NCBI GenBank assembly: GCA_900642245.1 | Contig: CAAAJI010000018.1 | Coordinates: forward strand, 467,061 to 482,733 | Length of the DNA stretch: 15,673 bases | Source of the DNA: Fragilaria radians | Lineage: Eukaryota; Bacillariophyta; Fragilariophyceae; Fragilariales; Fragilariaceae | Reading direction: 5' to 3' | Shown: positions 7,774 through 15,160 of the stretch, piece after piece | Numbering within the stretch: the stretch's first letter is position 1 | Layout of the letters: each line of letters starts with the position of its first letter | Translations under genes and position numbers: made by a program | The notes under the pieces: model-generated | What the model saw: the letters and a program-made list of their open reading frames with translations, nothing else | Told to the model about the DNA's origin: nothing | Databases searched by the model: none

Positions 7774-8311
7774 TAAAGGTATTATTAGGATGTTGGAGTA
7801 CCCAGAGTACTGAAATCCGCAAACTCTTGCCAGCCTACTAAAGTAAGGTACCGAGAATACTGGAGAATATCATAAGTACATGTTGAAATATAAGGTGAAA
7901 CTGGGGAGAGATTCAAGAAATCAACAAACGCAAAGGTTCACAGAACCTAGGCCCAAAACTTCAAGTTTCGGTCACAAGTGAATGACACTAAACTTCAAGT
8001 TAAAGTCAAAGGAGAAGTTACTCACAAAATTCCCGCAATTGTCAATGTATCACATAATACAACGGGTAACTTCAAAATTCTTGTTGTGTTACAAACACCA
8101 AATTAGTTAGACCTGTGCTCAAGAAGCTTCAAAAGGTAACAAGGATCCAAGACCACTTTTACATGAAATTGCATGGCAAGTTCATATTCTACACAATTAG
8201 TACAAGGCTTCAAAGCCTACATTTATGATAGATTATTCATAATTTACATTTTATCCCTGGAGTTTTGGACTTTAGCCCACATTGTTGCTCACGCGCAGCA
8301 ATTTAACTTTA
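7774..8311 (+). repeat. Element A right LTR
   Basis: The 538-bp copy starts TAAAGGTATT and ends TTTAACTTTA. It has no gap relative to the left LTR. It is followed directly by AGGAC and the B' integrase. Confidence 0.9.
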
Positions 8312-8445
8312 AGGACTTAAAGATGAAGTTAGAAGTGGGATCTGGGCAGAGTGTGCTTCTACTGCAACCTTCTACTCAAATATATTGCTTACCAATGGAA
8401 GAAGCAAGTTATTGGAAATATCCCTTACGTTCATTCAAGACTTAG
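8312..8445 (+). pseudogene. pol: B' copia integrase fragment, right half
   Basis: After the AGGAC duplication, the frame reads GLKDEVRSGIWAECASTATF, matching GLKDRMRHGVWAECANTVTF of element B. It continues the left half that ends at 806. Similarity fades after about 8380 (SNILLTNGRSK). A weak LRSF match near 8430 in another frame may mark a small deletion. The exact end against the element B leader cannot be placed. Longer methionine-started readings here are in the wrong frame. Confidence 0.75.
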
Positions 8446-8740
8446 TTTATATGTTTAGGGTTTATCCTTTAGGGATATTAGGAATTCGAAAATGTGTGCG
8501 TCATCAAAATGTGAGTCAGTCTTAGATTAATCTTTTATTTAGTCACAACTTTCATTGCAACTTGTTAGTTCGAGTTATCCTCTCCTTTACTTTCATCTTT
8601 ATTCATTGAAGAGACTACTTCTCAACACGTTTAAACGTGGGTACCTGCTTAGTTCTCTTCTTTTTTTCGAACTTGGATCTTGGAGTCTTCTTGGCTGAAA
8701 TTTCAGTAATTTTATTTTGGTATTCATCTATTAAGTCGAC
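8446..8740 (+). other. Leader of element B, probably including its 5' LTR
   Basis: This 295-bp AT-rich stretch has no credible gene. By position it should hold the 5' LTR and primer site of element B, but the 3' end of B is lost, so there is no second copy to define the LTR. TTGGTATTCATC at about 8717 resembles a TGGTAT primer site only weakly. A 14-bp palindrome lies at 8626-8639. TATTAGGAATTCG near 8477 could be an LTR start of the TA type. All of this is tentative. Confidence 0.4.
8626..8639. repeat. Perfect 14-bp palindrome
   Basis: CACGTTTAAACGTG is its own reverse complement and lies about 100 bases before the Gag start of element B. In a retroelement leader a palindrome can act in RNA dimerization or bind a dimeric regulator. 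No surrounding hairpin is evident to me. Confidence 0.6.
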
Positions 8741-9700
8741 ATGACAGACGTTAGCACCATTAGAGTGATTCCTTTCAGTGGAAAGGTCGATGAATGGCCT
8801 GTTTGGAGCGAGAAGTTCCTTGCTAAAGCCAAGAGATACAGATTCAAGGATTTATTACAAGGAAAGTTGTCAATTCCCAAATTTGATGAAAGCTTTGATG
8901 AGGATTCGGACGAAGGAAAGAAGATGTTAAAAAACGCATAGATTAATGAAGTTGCTTTTACAGAACTATTGATACAAAGAGGAGTGAAGGTAAAGTTGCA
9001 TTTAATTTGGTTAAAGGATGCAAGTCAAAGGAGTATCCTGATGGTAATGCGGCAACTGCATGGGAAAGACTCAAAAACAAGTTTGAGCCCGTATCTGCTC
9101 CTTCCATGGTCAAGCTAGAGAAGCAGTTTAGAACTTTATCCTTGAAGAAGGGTGAAAATCCTGAAGTATGGATAACTGAGTTGGAAGATTTACGTATTAG
9201 ACTGGAAGATATGGGTTCCATCATCTCGGATAATCAGTTCATGATTCACGTTTTGAATATTTTGACCACGGATTACGATCTTCAACTTGCTTTAATGGAG
9301 AAGAGAGTTGGAGATTCAGAGAAGCCTTTAAGCATTGAAGAGATAAAGGCTGAATTGGGTCTTTGTTTTGAAAGATTAAGTGTAAGTTCAAATCTAAGCA
9401 ATGAAAATGTTCTTTTGGAAGAACATGCTTTGTTTAGTGGGCAATATAAAGGAAAGTGTCGTAATTGCGGTCAGATTGGTCACAAAGCTGCGCAATGCAA
9501 AAAGAAGCAGTTTAACCATGTCGGAAACAACGGAAACATGACCGAAGGAAATTATTGTACGTATTGTCGTAGGACCGGCCATGTGAAGAAAAATTGTTTC
9601 AAGCTAAAGAAAAAGGAGTTGCAAAACAACAACATTAACCGTGGCAGTAATGACAACAGTAGTAGAGATCATCAATTTCTAAATACACAGGATATGGCTT
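8741..9700 (+). pseudogene. gag: Element B Gag with two CCHC zinc knuckles
   Basis: The ATG at 8741 gives MTDVSTIRVIPFSGKVDEWP, the N-terminal Gag region of many copia elements (the FSG..W type found in DUF4219/UBN2-like Gag). TAG at 8939-8941 and a frameshift near 8968 break it. Frame 1 then reads GKVAFNLVKGCKSKEYPDGN, AAT.WERLKNKFEPVS and PEVWITELEDLRIRLEDM. Two RNA-binding zinc knuckles follow, both with CX2CX4HX4C spacing: CRNCGQIGHKAAQC (9457-9498) and CTYCRRTGHVKKNC (9556-9597). A lysine- and asparagine-rich tail leads into the protease. The two lesions make it non-functional. Confidence 0.85.
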
Positions 9701-10318
9701 TTGTGACAACCTCCGAAAACGAGACGTTAACGAATGAGATTTGGATCTGTGACAGCGGTGCGTGCGGACACTATTGTAACTTCATGGAAGGATTGATGAA
9801 CATTTAGGAAATTTGTGACGAAATTACCGTTGGGAATGGTAAGACAATGACAGCAACTAAAGTGGGAGATCTCAAGTGTAAGGTGATTCAACTTGACGGA
9901 TCCAGTTTGGATGTCACACTTTATGCGGTCAAATATATTCCTGAATTATGGATGAACTTGTTCAGTCTTAACAAAGCGTTGAAAAATGGTTACACTTTAA
10001 GCAATAAAGGGTTGTCAATTTGTCTTTCTAAAGGTCCTTGTTCGGTTACCTTTGATAGATTGATTCGGACAACCAATGGTTTTGTATCAGGGATCAAGTT
10101 GTCTATCTATCCTTCTATGGTCAGTTCTCCGGTCAGTTGTAATGCAATGATTAATGCTGAACACAACAAAGGTATTGATGTCAATGTGTTTCATGAAATG
10201 ATGAGTCATTGTGGCGTGGATAAGTTACAAAAGACTGCAGACATTCACGGTTTGAAGTTGACAGGTAAGCTAACAATCTGCGAGAATTGCGCTCTAGCTA
10301 AGGCTAGACAGAAATGTT
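9701..10318 (+). pseudogene. pol: Element B protease and integrase zinc-binding domain
   Basis: Still in frame 1, IWICDSGACGHYC holds the aspartic protease DSGA motif (Asp codon at 9751-9753). TAG at 9805-9807 interrupts GLMNI/EICDEITVGNGK, where the flanking sequence is clearly one protein. The remainder of the protease and the pre-integrase region follows (YAVKYIPELWMNLFSLNKAL). Then comes the HHCC domain with HEMMSH and CENCALAKARQK. The reading shifts to frame 2 at about 10317, one base after the Cys following ARQK. Confidence 0.8.
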
Positions 10319-11998
10319 AATAAGGATTGGAAAGGATCTAGTAAAATACCCGGAGAAAGAATCTACTTAGACATTAGCTCCGTTCGAGATGTAAGCTTTG
10401 GAGGTGCAAAGTTTTGGGTCCTGATAGTTGATGATTATACTGATTATTGCTGGAGTTTATTTTTAAAGGCTAAGAGTGAATTGAAAGAGAAAATGATGGC
10501 TTTATTAACAGACTTAAAAATTGCCGGGATCAATGTCAGATTCATTTGTTGCAATGACTCAGGAGAAAACAAGGCTTTTCAAAAGGAATGCAAGTCTAAA
10601 GCATTCAACATTATATTTGAATTTTCGGGACCTCGGACACCTCAACGTAACGGCAAAGTTGAAAGGAAGTTCCAAACCTTTTATGGAAGGATTACAGCAA
10701 CTCTAAATTGTGCCGGATTGAAAGATAGAATGAGGCATGGCGTGTGGGCAGAATGTGCTAATACGGTCACCTTTTTGTCAAACATAACTGCTTTGAAGTC
10801 TAAGGATGTTTGTCCTTATCAATTGTTATTTGGATCCAAACCTAAATTACCTGAAAGTCTTAGATCTTTTGGAGAAGTTGGAGTTGTTACAACAAAGAGT
10901 ACCATTCAGGGAAAGTTAAGGAACCGTGGTACAGTATGCATGTTTGTTGGCTATTCAGTTGATCATGCTCATGATGTTTATCACATGTTAAACTTGGAGA
11001 CTGATCATGTTATCAATTCCAGAGACATCAAGTGGCTTAAGTTATATCATGAGGACTGGATTAATAAGAGCAATCAAGTGGAGAGAATTGCAAACAACAA
11101 TGATGACGACAATGTCATTGAACCTTTAATGATTCGGGAAGTGAACAATGGTTCTGAGCCCAATACTAATTCAACTCAACCTGAGGTCACAGATAAAGGT
11201 AACCTAAAGATTTATCATCAGATGAAGCGATTGGAAAGCAGTTTCAATCCTGAAGCCTCCAAAATCATTAATAATTTTGAGCAACGGAGGGAGATCCTTT
11301 TAGACTCTGTAAACCTTGCCTTAATTTGTGGAAATGTTGTGGAGGAACCAAAATCTTTTGATGATGCATGGAATTGTTCAGACCCTGATCAACAAACAAA
11401 ATGGAGGGTAGCAATTAAAAAGGAATTTAGTGACATGGAGAGTAGAGATGTATGGGATGTTATCAGTAAGGAGGAAGTTCCCAAAGATAGAAGATGCATC
11501 AAATGTAAGTGGATTTTTAAAATTAAAAGGAACGGTGTTTTTAGAGCAAGATTGGTTGCTTGTGGATACAGCCAAGTTCCTGGTGTTGATTTCAATGAAA
11601 GTTTTGCCCCGGTTATAAATGATGTAAGTTTTCGTGTTATGCTGATTATTAAACTTACTCGGGGGTTGCAAGCAACCATTATTGATGTTGAGACAGCATT
11701 TTTACACGGTAATCTACAAGAAGAAATCTACATGAACATTCCTGATGGTTTAGATTCCAACGGTAATGAGTGTCTAAAACTAAAGAAGACAATCTATGGC
11801 CTTGTTCAGAGTGCAAGAGAGTTCTACAAAAAGTTGATTGAAGTCTTGAAAGGTGTTGATTTTGTTGAAAATAAGTCTGATCCGTGCTTGTTGTCAAAAT
11901 GGGAAGATGGTGAAGTGATTCTTATTGGAATTTATGTTGATGATTGCCTTGTTATTGGTAAGGAGAATCAAATTTCAATGTTGATCACCGATTTTTAA
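10319..11998 (+). pseudogene. pol: Element B integrase core and reverse transcriptase
   Basis: Frame 2 is open for 560 codons. An internal Met at 10481 is not a real start, since homology begins at the frame entry. The integrase has LIVDDYTD (10430 on), the second acid region CCNDSGENKAF with Asn at the usual Asp position (10553-10555), and PQRNGKVERK with the Glu. The linker is followed by the RT, with RCIKCKWIFKIK, ARLVACGYSQVPGVDF, IIDVETAFLHGNL, LKKTIYGLVQSAREF and an intact YVDD (11933-11944). TAA at 11996-11998 arises from a frameshift in a T5 run. Homology goes on in frame 1. Confidence 0.85.
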
Positions 11999-12585
11999 AG
12001 AATGGTGGATTCAATCTTAAAATCACACAAAATTTGACAGATTATCTGAGTTGCCGAGTTTTAGAGAATCAAGCACAAAACGAAATTTTGATTCTTCAGC
12101 CCCATCTAATTAACAATTTGAGAGATAAGTTTGAGGATGAAGTGTTTGGAAAAGGAACTTACAAAACTCCTGGAACCGCAAGATTCAAAGTCATTCGTCC
12201 CGATGAAAATTCTGAGTTGATCCATGACAATCTACAGAAACGGTTCAGATCAGGTGTTGAAATGCTCCTCTATTTGACAAAATATTCTCGCCCTGATCTT
12301 TGCAATGTTGTCAGAGAGTTATCTAAGTGCATGGATGGAGCGTCAATGGGAACTTACCTGGAGTTGTTGAGAGTGATTAAGTTTGTGCTAGATACCAAAA
12401 AATTTTGTCTCAAAATTCAACCAAAATTCCTAACACGTTATCATTTTATCCGTGACAACATCGAAGATGGAATCATAAAGATGGAATTTGTAAAATCACT
12501 TGACAATGATTCAGATATTTTTACGAAAAATGTCCACGAAAGTTATGAAAAGCACGCGAAGAAGTTTTTACAGAATAAGGAATCT
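11999..12585 (+). pseudogene. pol: Element B RT end with RNase H mostly deleted
   Basis: Frame 1 continues the RT thumb (NGGFNLKITQNLTDYLSC, then LLYLTKYSRPDLCNVVREL). Near 12425 the sequence jumps from FCLKIQPKF to TRYHFIRDNIEDGIIKMEF. The second part belongs after the RNase H catalytic core, so roughly 100 or more residues with the acidic catalytic set are missing in frame. The tail SLDNDSDIFTKNVHESYEK is the copia C-terminus. The frame then runs without a stop into gypsy RT sequence. The 210-codon reading frame at 12034-12666 is therefore a chimera. Confidence 0.8.
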
Positions 12586-12981
12586 GGATATGAAACTGAA
12601 TACCTGGGATACAAGTTGACCCAGACTGGAATTCAGCCACAAGTCAAAAAGATTGCTGCCATATAGGCAATTGCAGAGCCAGTAAATAAGAAGGAGTTGC
12701 GGCTTTTCATTGGATTATGCAATTGCTATCGTGAGCTCTGGCCACAACGTGCTCATACTATGGCTCCACTGACCTCATTATGCAGCTCAAAGGTAGTTTT
12801 CAAGTGGACTGCAGATTGCCAAGAAGCTTTCACAAAGACAAAGGCTGCAATGTCACGTCAGGTTACTTTAGCATATCCTGACTACACAAAGCCATTCTGT
12901 ATTCACACACAGGTGCATCTCAATTCCAACTTGGAGGGGTTATTTCTGGAAAGATAAAGTTGTTCTAAAATAAAATTACGC
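12586..12981 (+). pseudogene. pol: Element D: Ty3/gypsy RT end and RNase H start
   Basis: The frame-1 protein ETEYLGYKLTQTGIQPQVKK is the conserved end of a Ty3/gypsy RT. TAG at 12664-12666 stands where Lys is usual. After it come AIAEPVNKKELRLFIGL, CNCYRELWPQRAHTMAPL and the RNase H start AYPDYTKPFCIHT. There an extra CA in a CACACACA run (about 12903-12911) shifts the frame. The continuation ASQFQLGGVIS lies in another frame. Gypsy-like coding can be followed to about NKIT (12980), then stops where element C begins. The rest of RNase H is missing. Confidence 0.75.
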
Positions 12982-13148
12982 TATAAATTATTATTTTGTG
13001 TAAATTGTGAGCCTATGATTTAATTCACTATTGTCTATCTTAGCAATACAAGGATTGCTGTAATTACCGTTGCGAACTCTTTTCCGAACCGTTAAGATGT
13101 GCCAAAGATATTCTAACATATATCTTAACTTCTCTAGCATACCAAAGA

Positions 13149-13256
13149 TTTAACAAGCAATGATCTTCTTTATCGAGTTTTAGACATCCATGATAAAAGC
13201 AAACTGTCAAAATAGCGATGAAGAGTATCCATAACAAATAAAACGGAATAATAGTT
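13149..13256. repeat. 108-bp direct repeat, copy 1 (within element C LTR)
   Basis: It matches 13671-13778 with two mismatches and no gap. On the minus strand it occupies LTR positions of about 129-236. Confidence 0.9.
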
Positions 13257-13264
13257 ATAGTTCC

Positions 13265-13269
13265 AAAAA
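13265..13269 (-). terminator. T5 run, possible Pol III terminator
   Basis: On the minus strand TTTTT occurs 9 bases after the tRNA-like module (GATATTTTTGG). Runs of four or more T end Pol III transcripts. Together with the B box this gives a complete candidate Pol III unit. The region is AT-rich, so chance is possible. Confidence 0.4.
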
Positions 13270-13277
13270 TATCCTTC

Positions 13278-13340
13278 GGAATGTGGGACTCGAACCCAGA
13301 GCATCGCGATTACTTGACAGTACTCAACCAGTCCACATCC
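13278..13340 (-). ncRNA. tRNA-like module in element C LTR
   Basis: On the minus strand a perfect B box GGTTCGAGTCC (13296-13286) lies in a T-arm TGGG-TTCGAGT-CCCA. About 30 bases upstream, TGGACTGGTTGAG is an imperfect A box (two mismatches). The ends GGATGTGG (13340-13333) and CCACATTCC (13287-13279) pair over eight bases with one bulged T, closing the structure like an acceptor stem. At 63 bases it is too short for a normal tRNA, and I find no clear anticodon arm. It starts about 20 bases downstream of the TATA-like stretch, the same order as in the TRIM LTR. The sequence itself is not a copy of the TRIM module. Confidence 0.6.
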
Positions 13341-13356
13341 AACTGGTGACACTAAA

Positions 13357-13366
13357 ATATATAAAA
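13357..13366 (-). promoter_or_regulatory. TATA-like stretch in element C LTR
   Basis: TTTATATATT on the minus strand lies about 20-30 bases from the LTR start and 16 bases before the tRNA-like module. The AT-rich setting weakens the call, but the position matches the TRIM arrangement. Confidence 0.4.
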
Positions 13367-13384
13367 TATCACAATATCTTACTA

Positions 13385-13390
13385 CTCCCC
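13385..13390 (-). promoter_or_regulatory. Polypurine tract of element C
   Basis: GGGGAG on the minus strand (part of TTAGGGGAG) directly precedes the LTR start TAGTAA. The same TTAGGGGAG/TA junction is found in the TRIM. Confidence 0.6.
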
Positions 13391-13548
13391 TAATATCTGA
13401 CGGTACATCTGATCACAAATAAAAATAAACCTCCTCCTTCCTTCAATATATAACACGTAAAATTTTTTTCATTTTTTTCTTTTTCTTTTTTTTATATAGA
13501 TATATATATATCCTAATCACTAAAATATCCTAAATTAGAAATAAACTT

Positions 13549-13668
13549 TCATTTTTTAATTTCGGGAACACGGAACAACCAATTCTTGACCAAATAATGA
13601 AATTTTTCATTACTCAAGGGCTTTGTCAGGATGTCACTGACATTTTCATCACTCTTTACATAAGCAAA
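13549..13668 (-). pseudogene. pol: Element C Pol C-terminus (RNase H tail)
   Basis: Thirty-nine codons and a TGA read FAYVKSDENVSDILTKPL, then SNEKFHYLVKNWLFRVPEIKK. The pattern E-N-x-x-D-I-x-T-K-x-L is the hallmark end of copia RNase H. It is too short to appear as a long reading frame but is distinctive. Upstream it joins directly to an LTR piece, so the rest of the polyprotein has been deleted. About 160 bases separate its stop from the purine tract. Confidence 0.85.
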
Positions 13669-13670
13669 CC

Positions 13671-13778
13671 TTTAACAAGCAATGATCTTCTTTATCGAGT
13701 TTTAGACATCCATGATAAAAGCAAACTGACAAAATAGCGATGAAGAGTATCTATAACAAATAAAACGGAATAATAGTT
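13671..13778. repeat. 108-bp direct repeat, copy 2 (5' LTR remnant of element C)
   Basis: It is the second copy of 13149-13256. On the minus strand it lies upstream of the Pol tail, where a 5' LTR belongs. It is cut at both ends: at 13778 against gypsy sequence and at 13670 against Pol. Confidence 0.8.
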
Positions 13779-15027
13779 CACTCTCTCGGCTGCCACGTGT
13801 ATTATCATGTACCACAAAGGAGCACTTAACTGCAATCCAATATAACCCTTTGGATGATTTCCCGGTTACATTTGCCATTATCTCTAAGTATCAGATGAAA
13901 GATAGGGAATTGCAATCAAGATTAATCAGCAACCCAGACAGGTATGACTCTAGAATGATGCTCATTCAGCTGTTGTTTTTCAAGCCAATTCAGAGAAAAT
14001 TGTTATTCCAGTAGGACTCCATCACCGCATCATTAAATTCTACCATGATAATCTAAAACACCCAGGAGTGACACGAACTCTTCAAACTATTCAACAATTT
14101 ATGGTTTGGCCCAAGATGCAACCTTCCATTGAGAAATATGTCAATGAGTGTGGCACTTGTCAGAGGTTTAGGCGCTCTACAAAGAAGTATGGTAAACTTC
14201 CAACAAAAATCCCAGTTGCTGTGCCATGGCTTGAGGTGCATGTTGATCACATTGACCCTTACTCTCAATCTGATCATCCTAATGCCATCAAGTATTTTGC
14301 CCTGTCTATCATTGACCCAGCAACCTCTTGGGTTGAGCTGTTTCCACTGCCAAATCTTAGTTCAGCTACAACATGCATGGCATTTGATACCCAGTGGTTG
14401 TGTAGATACCCACGCCCCTATAAGTGTATTTATGATCAAGGCAGTGCCTTCACTTCTCAAGAATTCCAAGAGCTCCTCTCTTCCTATGGCATTGTACCCA
14501 GCCCAACTACAGTGCAAAACCCACAGGCTAACTCTGTTCTTGAACGTATTCACCAAGTTATTAGCAACATGATTCGTACTAGCAATCTTTCTGAATCACT
14601 CTGGGTTGACCTTCTTCCAGCAGTGGCATTTGCAATTTGTGGACACTTTCATACCACCGTTCAAGCCACACCCTGCCAACTTGCATTTTGAAGGGATTTA
14701 ATTTTGGATGCTTCTTTTACAGCTAATTGGTCTTCTATTGTAGCTCGCAAGCTCCGTCAAACTCAAATTGACAACGCCAGAGAGAATCAATCCCGTTTTG
14801 TCCATATTTATGCGGTTGGTGACTTGGTCCTCATTCAGCTCAATAGACGCCTCTTGCCTAAGCTGGCACGTTCAAGTGATGGTCCTTACAGGGTTGTTAA
14901 AGTGAACTTCAATGGCACAGTAGTTATTCAATGCGGCTCTTATGCTGAAACTATCAACATTCGCCGTTTATCCCCTTTTCTTGCTCCCTCTACAGTCCCT
15001 TTGGATGTTGGGGGGGCTATGCCATAG
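13779..15027 (+). pseudogene. pol: Element D: Ty3/gypsy RNase H end and integrase
   Basis: Frame 2 from 13781 gives LSRLPRVLSCTTKEHL, the end of RNase H. Near 13963 the protein moves to frame 1 (HSAVVFQANSEKIVIPVGLH). The integrase has a zinc-binding domain (YHDNLKHPG, then CGTCQRF). The catalytic set is Asp in HVDHIDPY (about 14238), Asp in CIYDQGSAF (about 14427) and Glu in NSVLERIHQ (about 14530), all present. TGA at 14689-14691 replaces a Gly codon in LAF/RDLILDASF. The C-terminal part has YAVGDLVLIQL and a GPY module (DGPYRVVKV, INIRRLSPF). Three lesions make it dead. The gypsy 3' LTR is not recognisable. Confidence 0.85.
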
Positions 15028-15160
15028 ACAACCTACAAATGGTCTATTCTAGGCTAAGTCTAGCCAGTCCTACAAGCAGTCCTACACATTTCTACCTGAA
15101 CATCCTTCAGTAGACTGAAGATCCAAGTGCAATGAGATGCGATCCTACAACGATGTTGCA
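15028..15160. other. Non-coding gap after gypsy integrase
   Basis: This stretch shows nothing recognisable. A G7 run just upstream (15010-15016) could have shifted the original integrase end. No purine tract or LTR start can be supported. Confidence 0.4.

Larger units (their letters stand above)
807..8311 (+). mobile_element. Element A: Ty1/copia LTR retrotransposon, diatom-type, nearly full length
   Basis: The element is 7,505 bp, or about 6.45 kb without the nested TRIM. It has 538-bp LTRs at 807-1344 and 7774-8311, 5-bp AGGAC target duplications, and a purine tract right before the right LTR. The domain order is gag, protease, integrase, reverse transcriptase, RNase H, which defines Ty1/copia (integrase before RT). 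The LTRs begin TAAAG and end CTTTA, a 5-bp inverted repeat of the TA...TA type in place of TG...CA. The LTRs differ at only three sites (812, 1267 and 1269 versus 7779, 8234 and 8236), so integration looks recent. The coding region carries stops, at least two frameshifts, a TRIM insertion and a damaged RT active site, so this copy cannot encode its own machinery. No TGG-type primer site follows the left LTR. Confidence 0.9.
8741..12585 (+). mobile_element. Element B: degenerate Ty1/copia, 3' end lost
   Basis: The remains of one copia polyprotein run in the order Gag, two zinc knuckles, protease, integrase, RT and the RNase H tail. Reading needs shifts near 8968 (frame 2 to 1), 10317 (1 to 2) and 11995 (2 to 1), plus stops at 8939 and 9805. 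Most of RNase H is deleted near 12425. The 3' LTR is absent because the C-terminus fuses to gypsy sequence at about 12585. B' (244-806 plus 8312-8445) is a diverged relative. B belongs to a different copia lineage from element A. Confidence 0.85.
12982..13384 (-). repeat. Element C 3' LTR (about 403 bp)
   Basis: It starts on the minus strand at 13384 with TAGTAAGATATTG right after the purine tract, and probably ends TTTATA at 12982. This gives TA...TA ends with an imperfect inverted repeat. The middle part (13256-13149) is repeated at 13778-13671. A TATA-like stretch and a tRNA-like module lie within its first 110 bases. The start is well supported. The end is tentative. Confidence 0.55.
12982..13778 (-). 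mobile_element. Element C: minus-strand copia remnant with tRNA-like LTR
   Basis: Read on the minus strand, it has a 108-bp piece of the 5' LTR (13778-13671), a direct jump to the Pol C-terminus (13668-13549), an AT-rich 3' untranslated region, a GGGGAG purine tract (13390-13385) and a 3' LTR (13384 to about 12982). Most of gag-pol is deleted. It sits inside gypsy element D and replaces most of D's RNase H. No second target duplication is left because its 5' edge is truncated. The left edge at 12982 is inferred from a TATAAA end and the loss of gypsy homology. Confidence 0.65.

Noticed and set aside
8173..8445. 90-codon reading frame starting in the right LTR of element A
   Set aside because: It crosses the LTR edge and reads the B' integrase in the wrong frame. 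It is a chance frame.
8565..8584. Possible third tRNA-like B box (AGTTCGAGTTA) in the element B leader
   Set aside because: It has three mismatches to the B-box consensus, no matching A box and no T-arm pairing.
13149..13778. Foldback or DNA transposon bounded by 108-bp repeats
   Set aside because: The repeats are direct, not inverted, and the segment contains a copia Pol tail, a purine tract and an LTR start on the minus strand. A deleted LTR element fits better.
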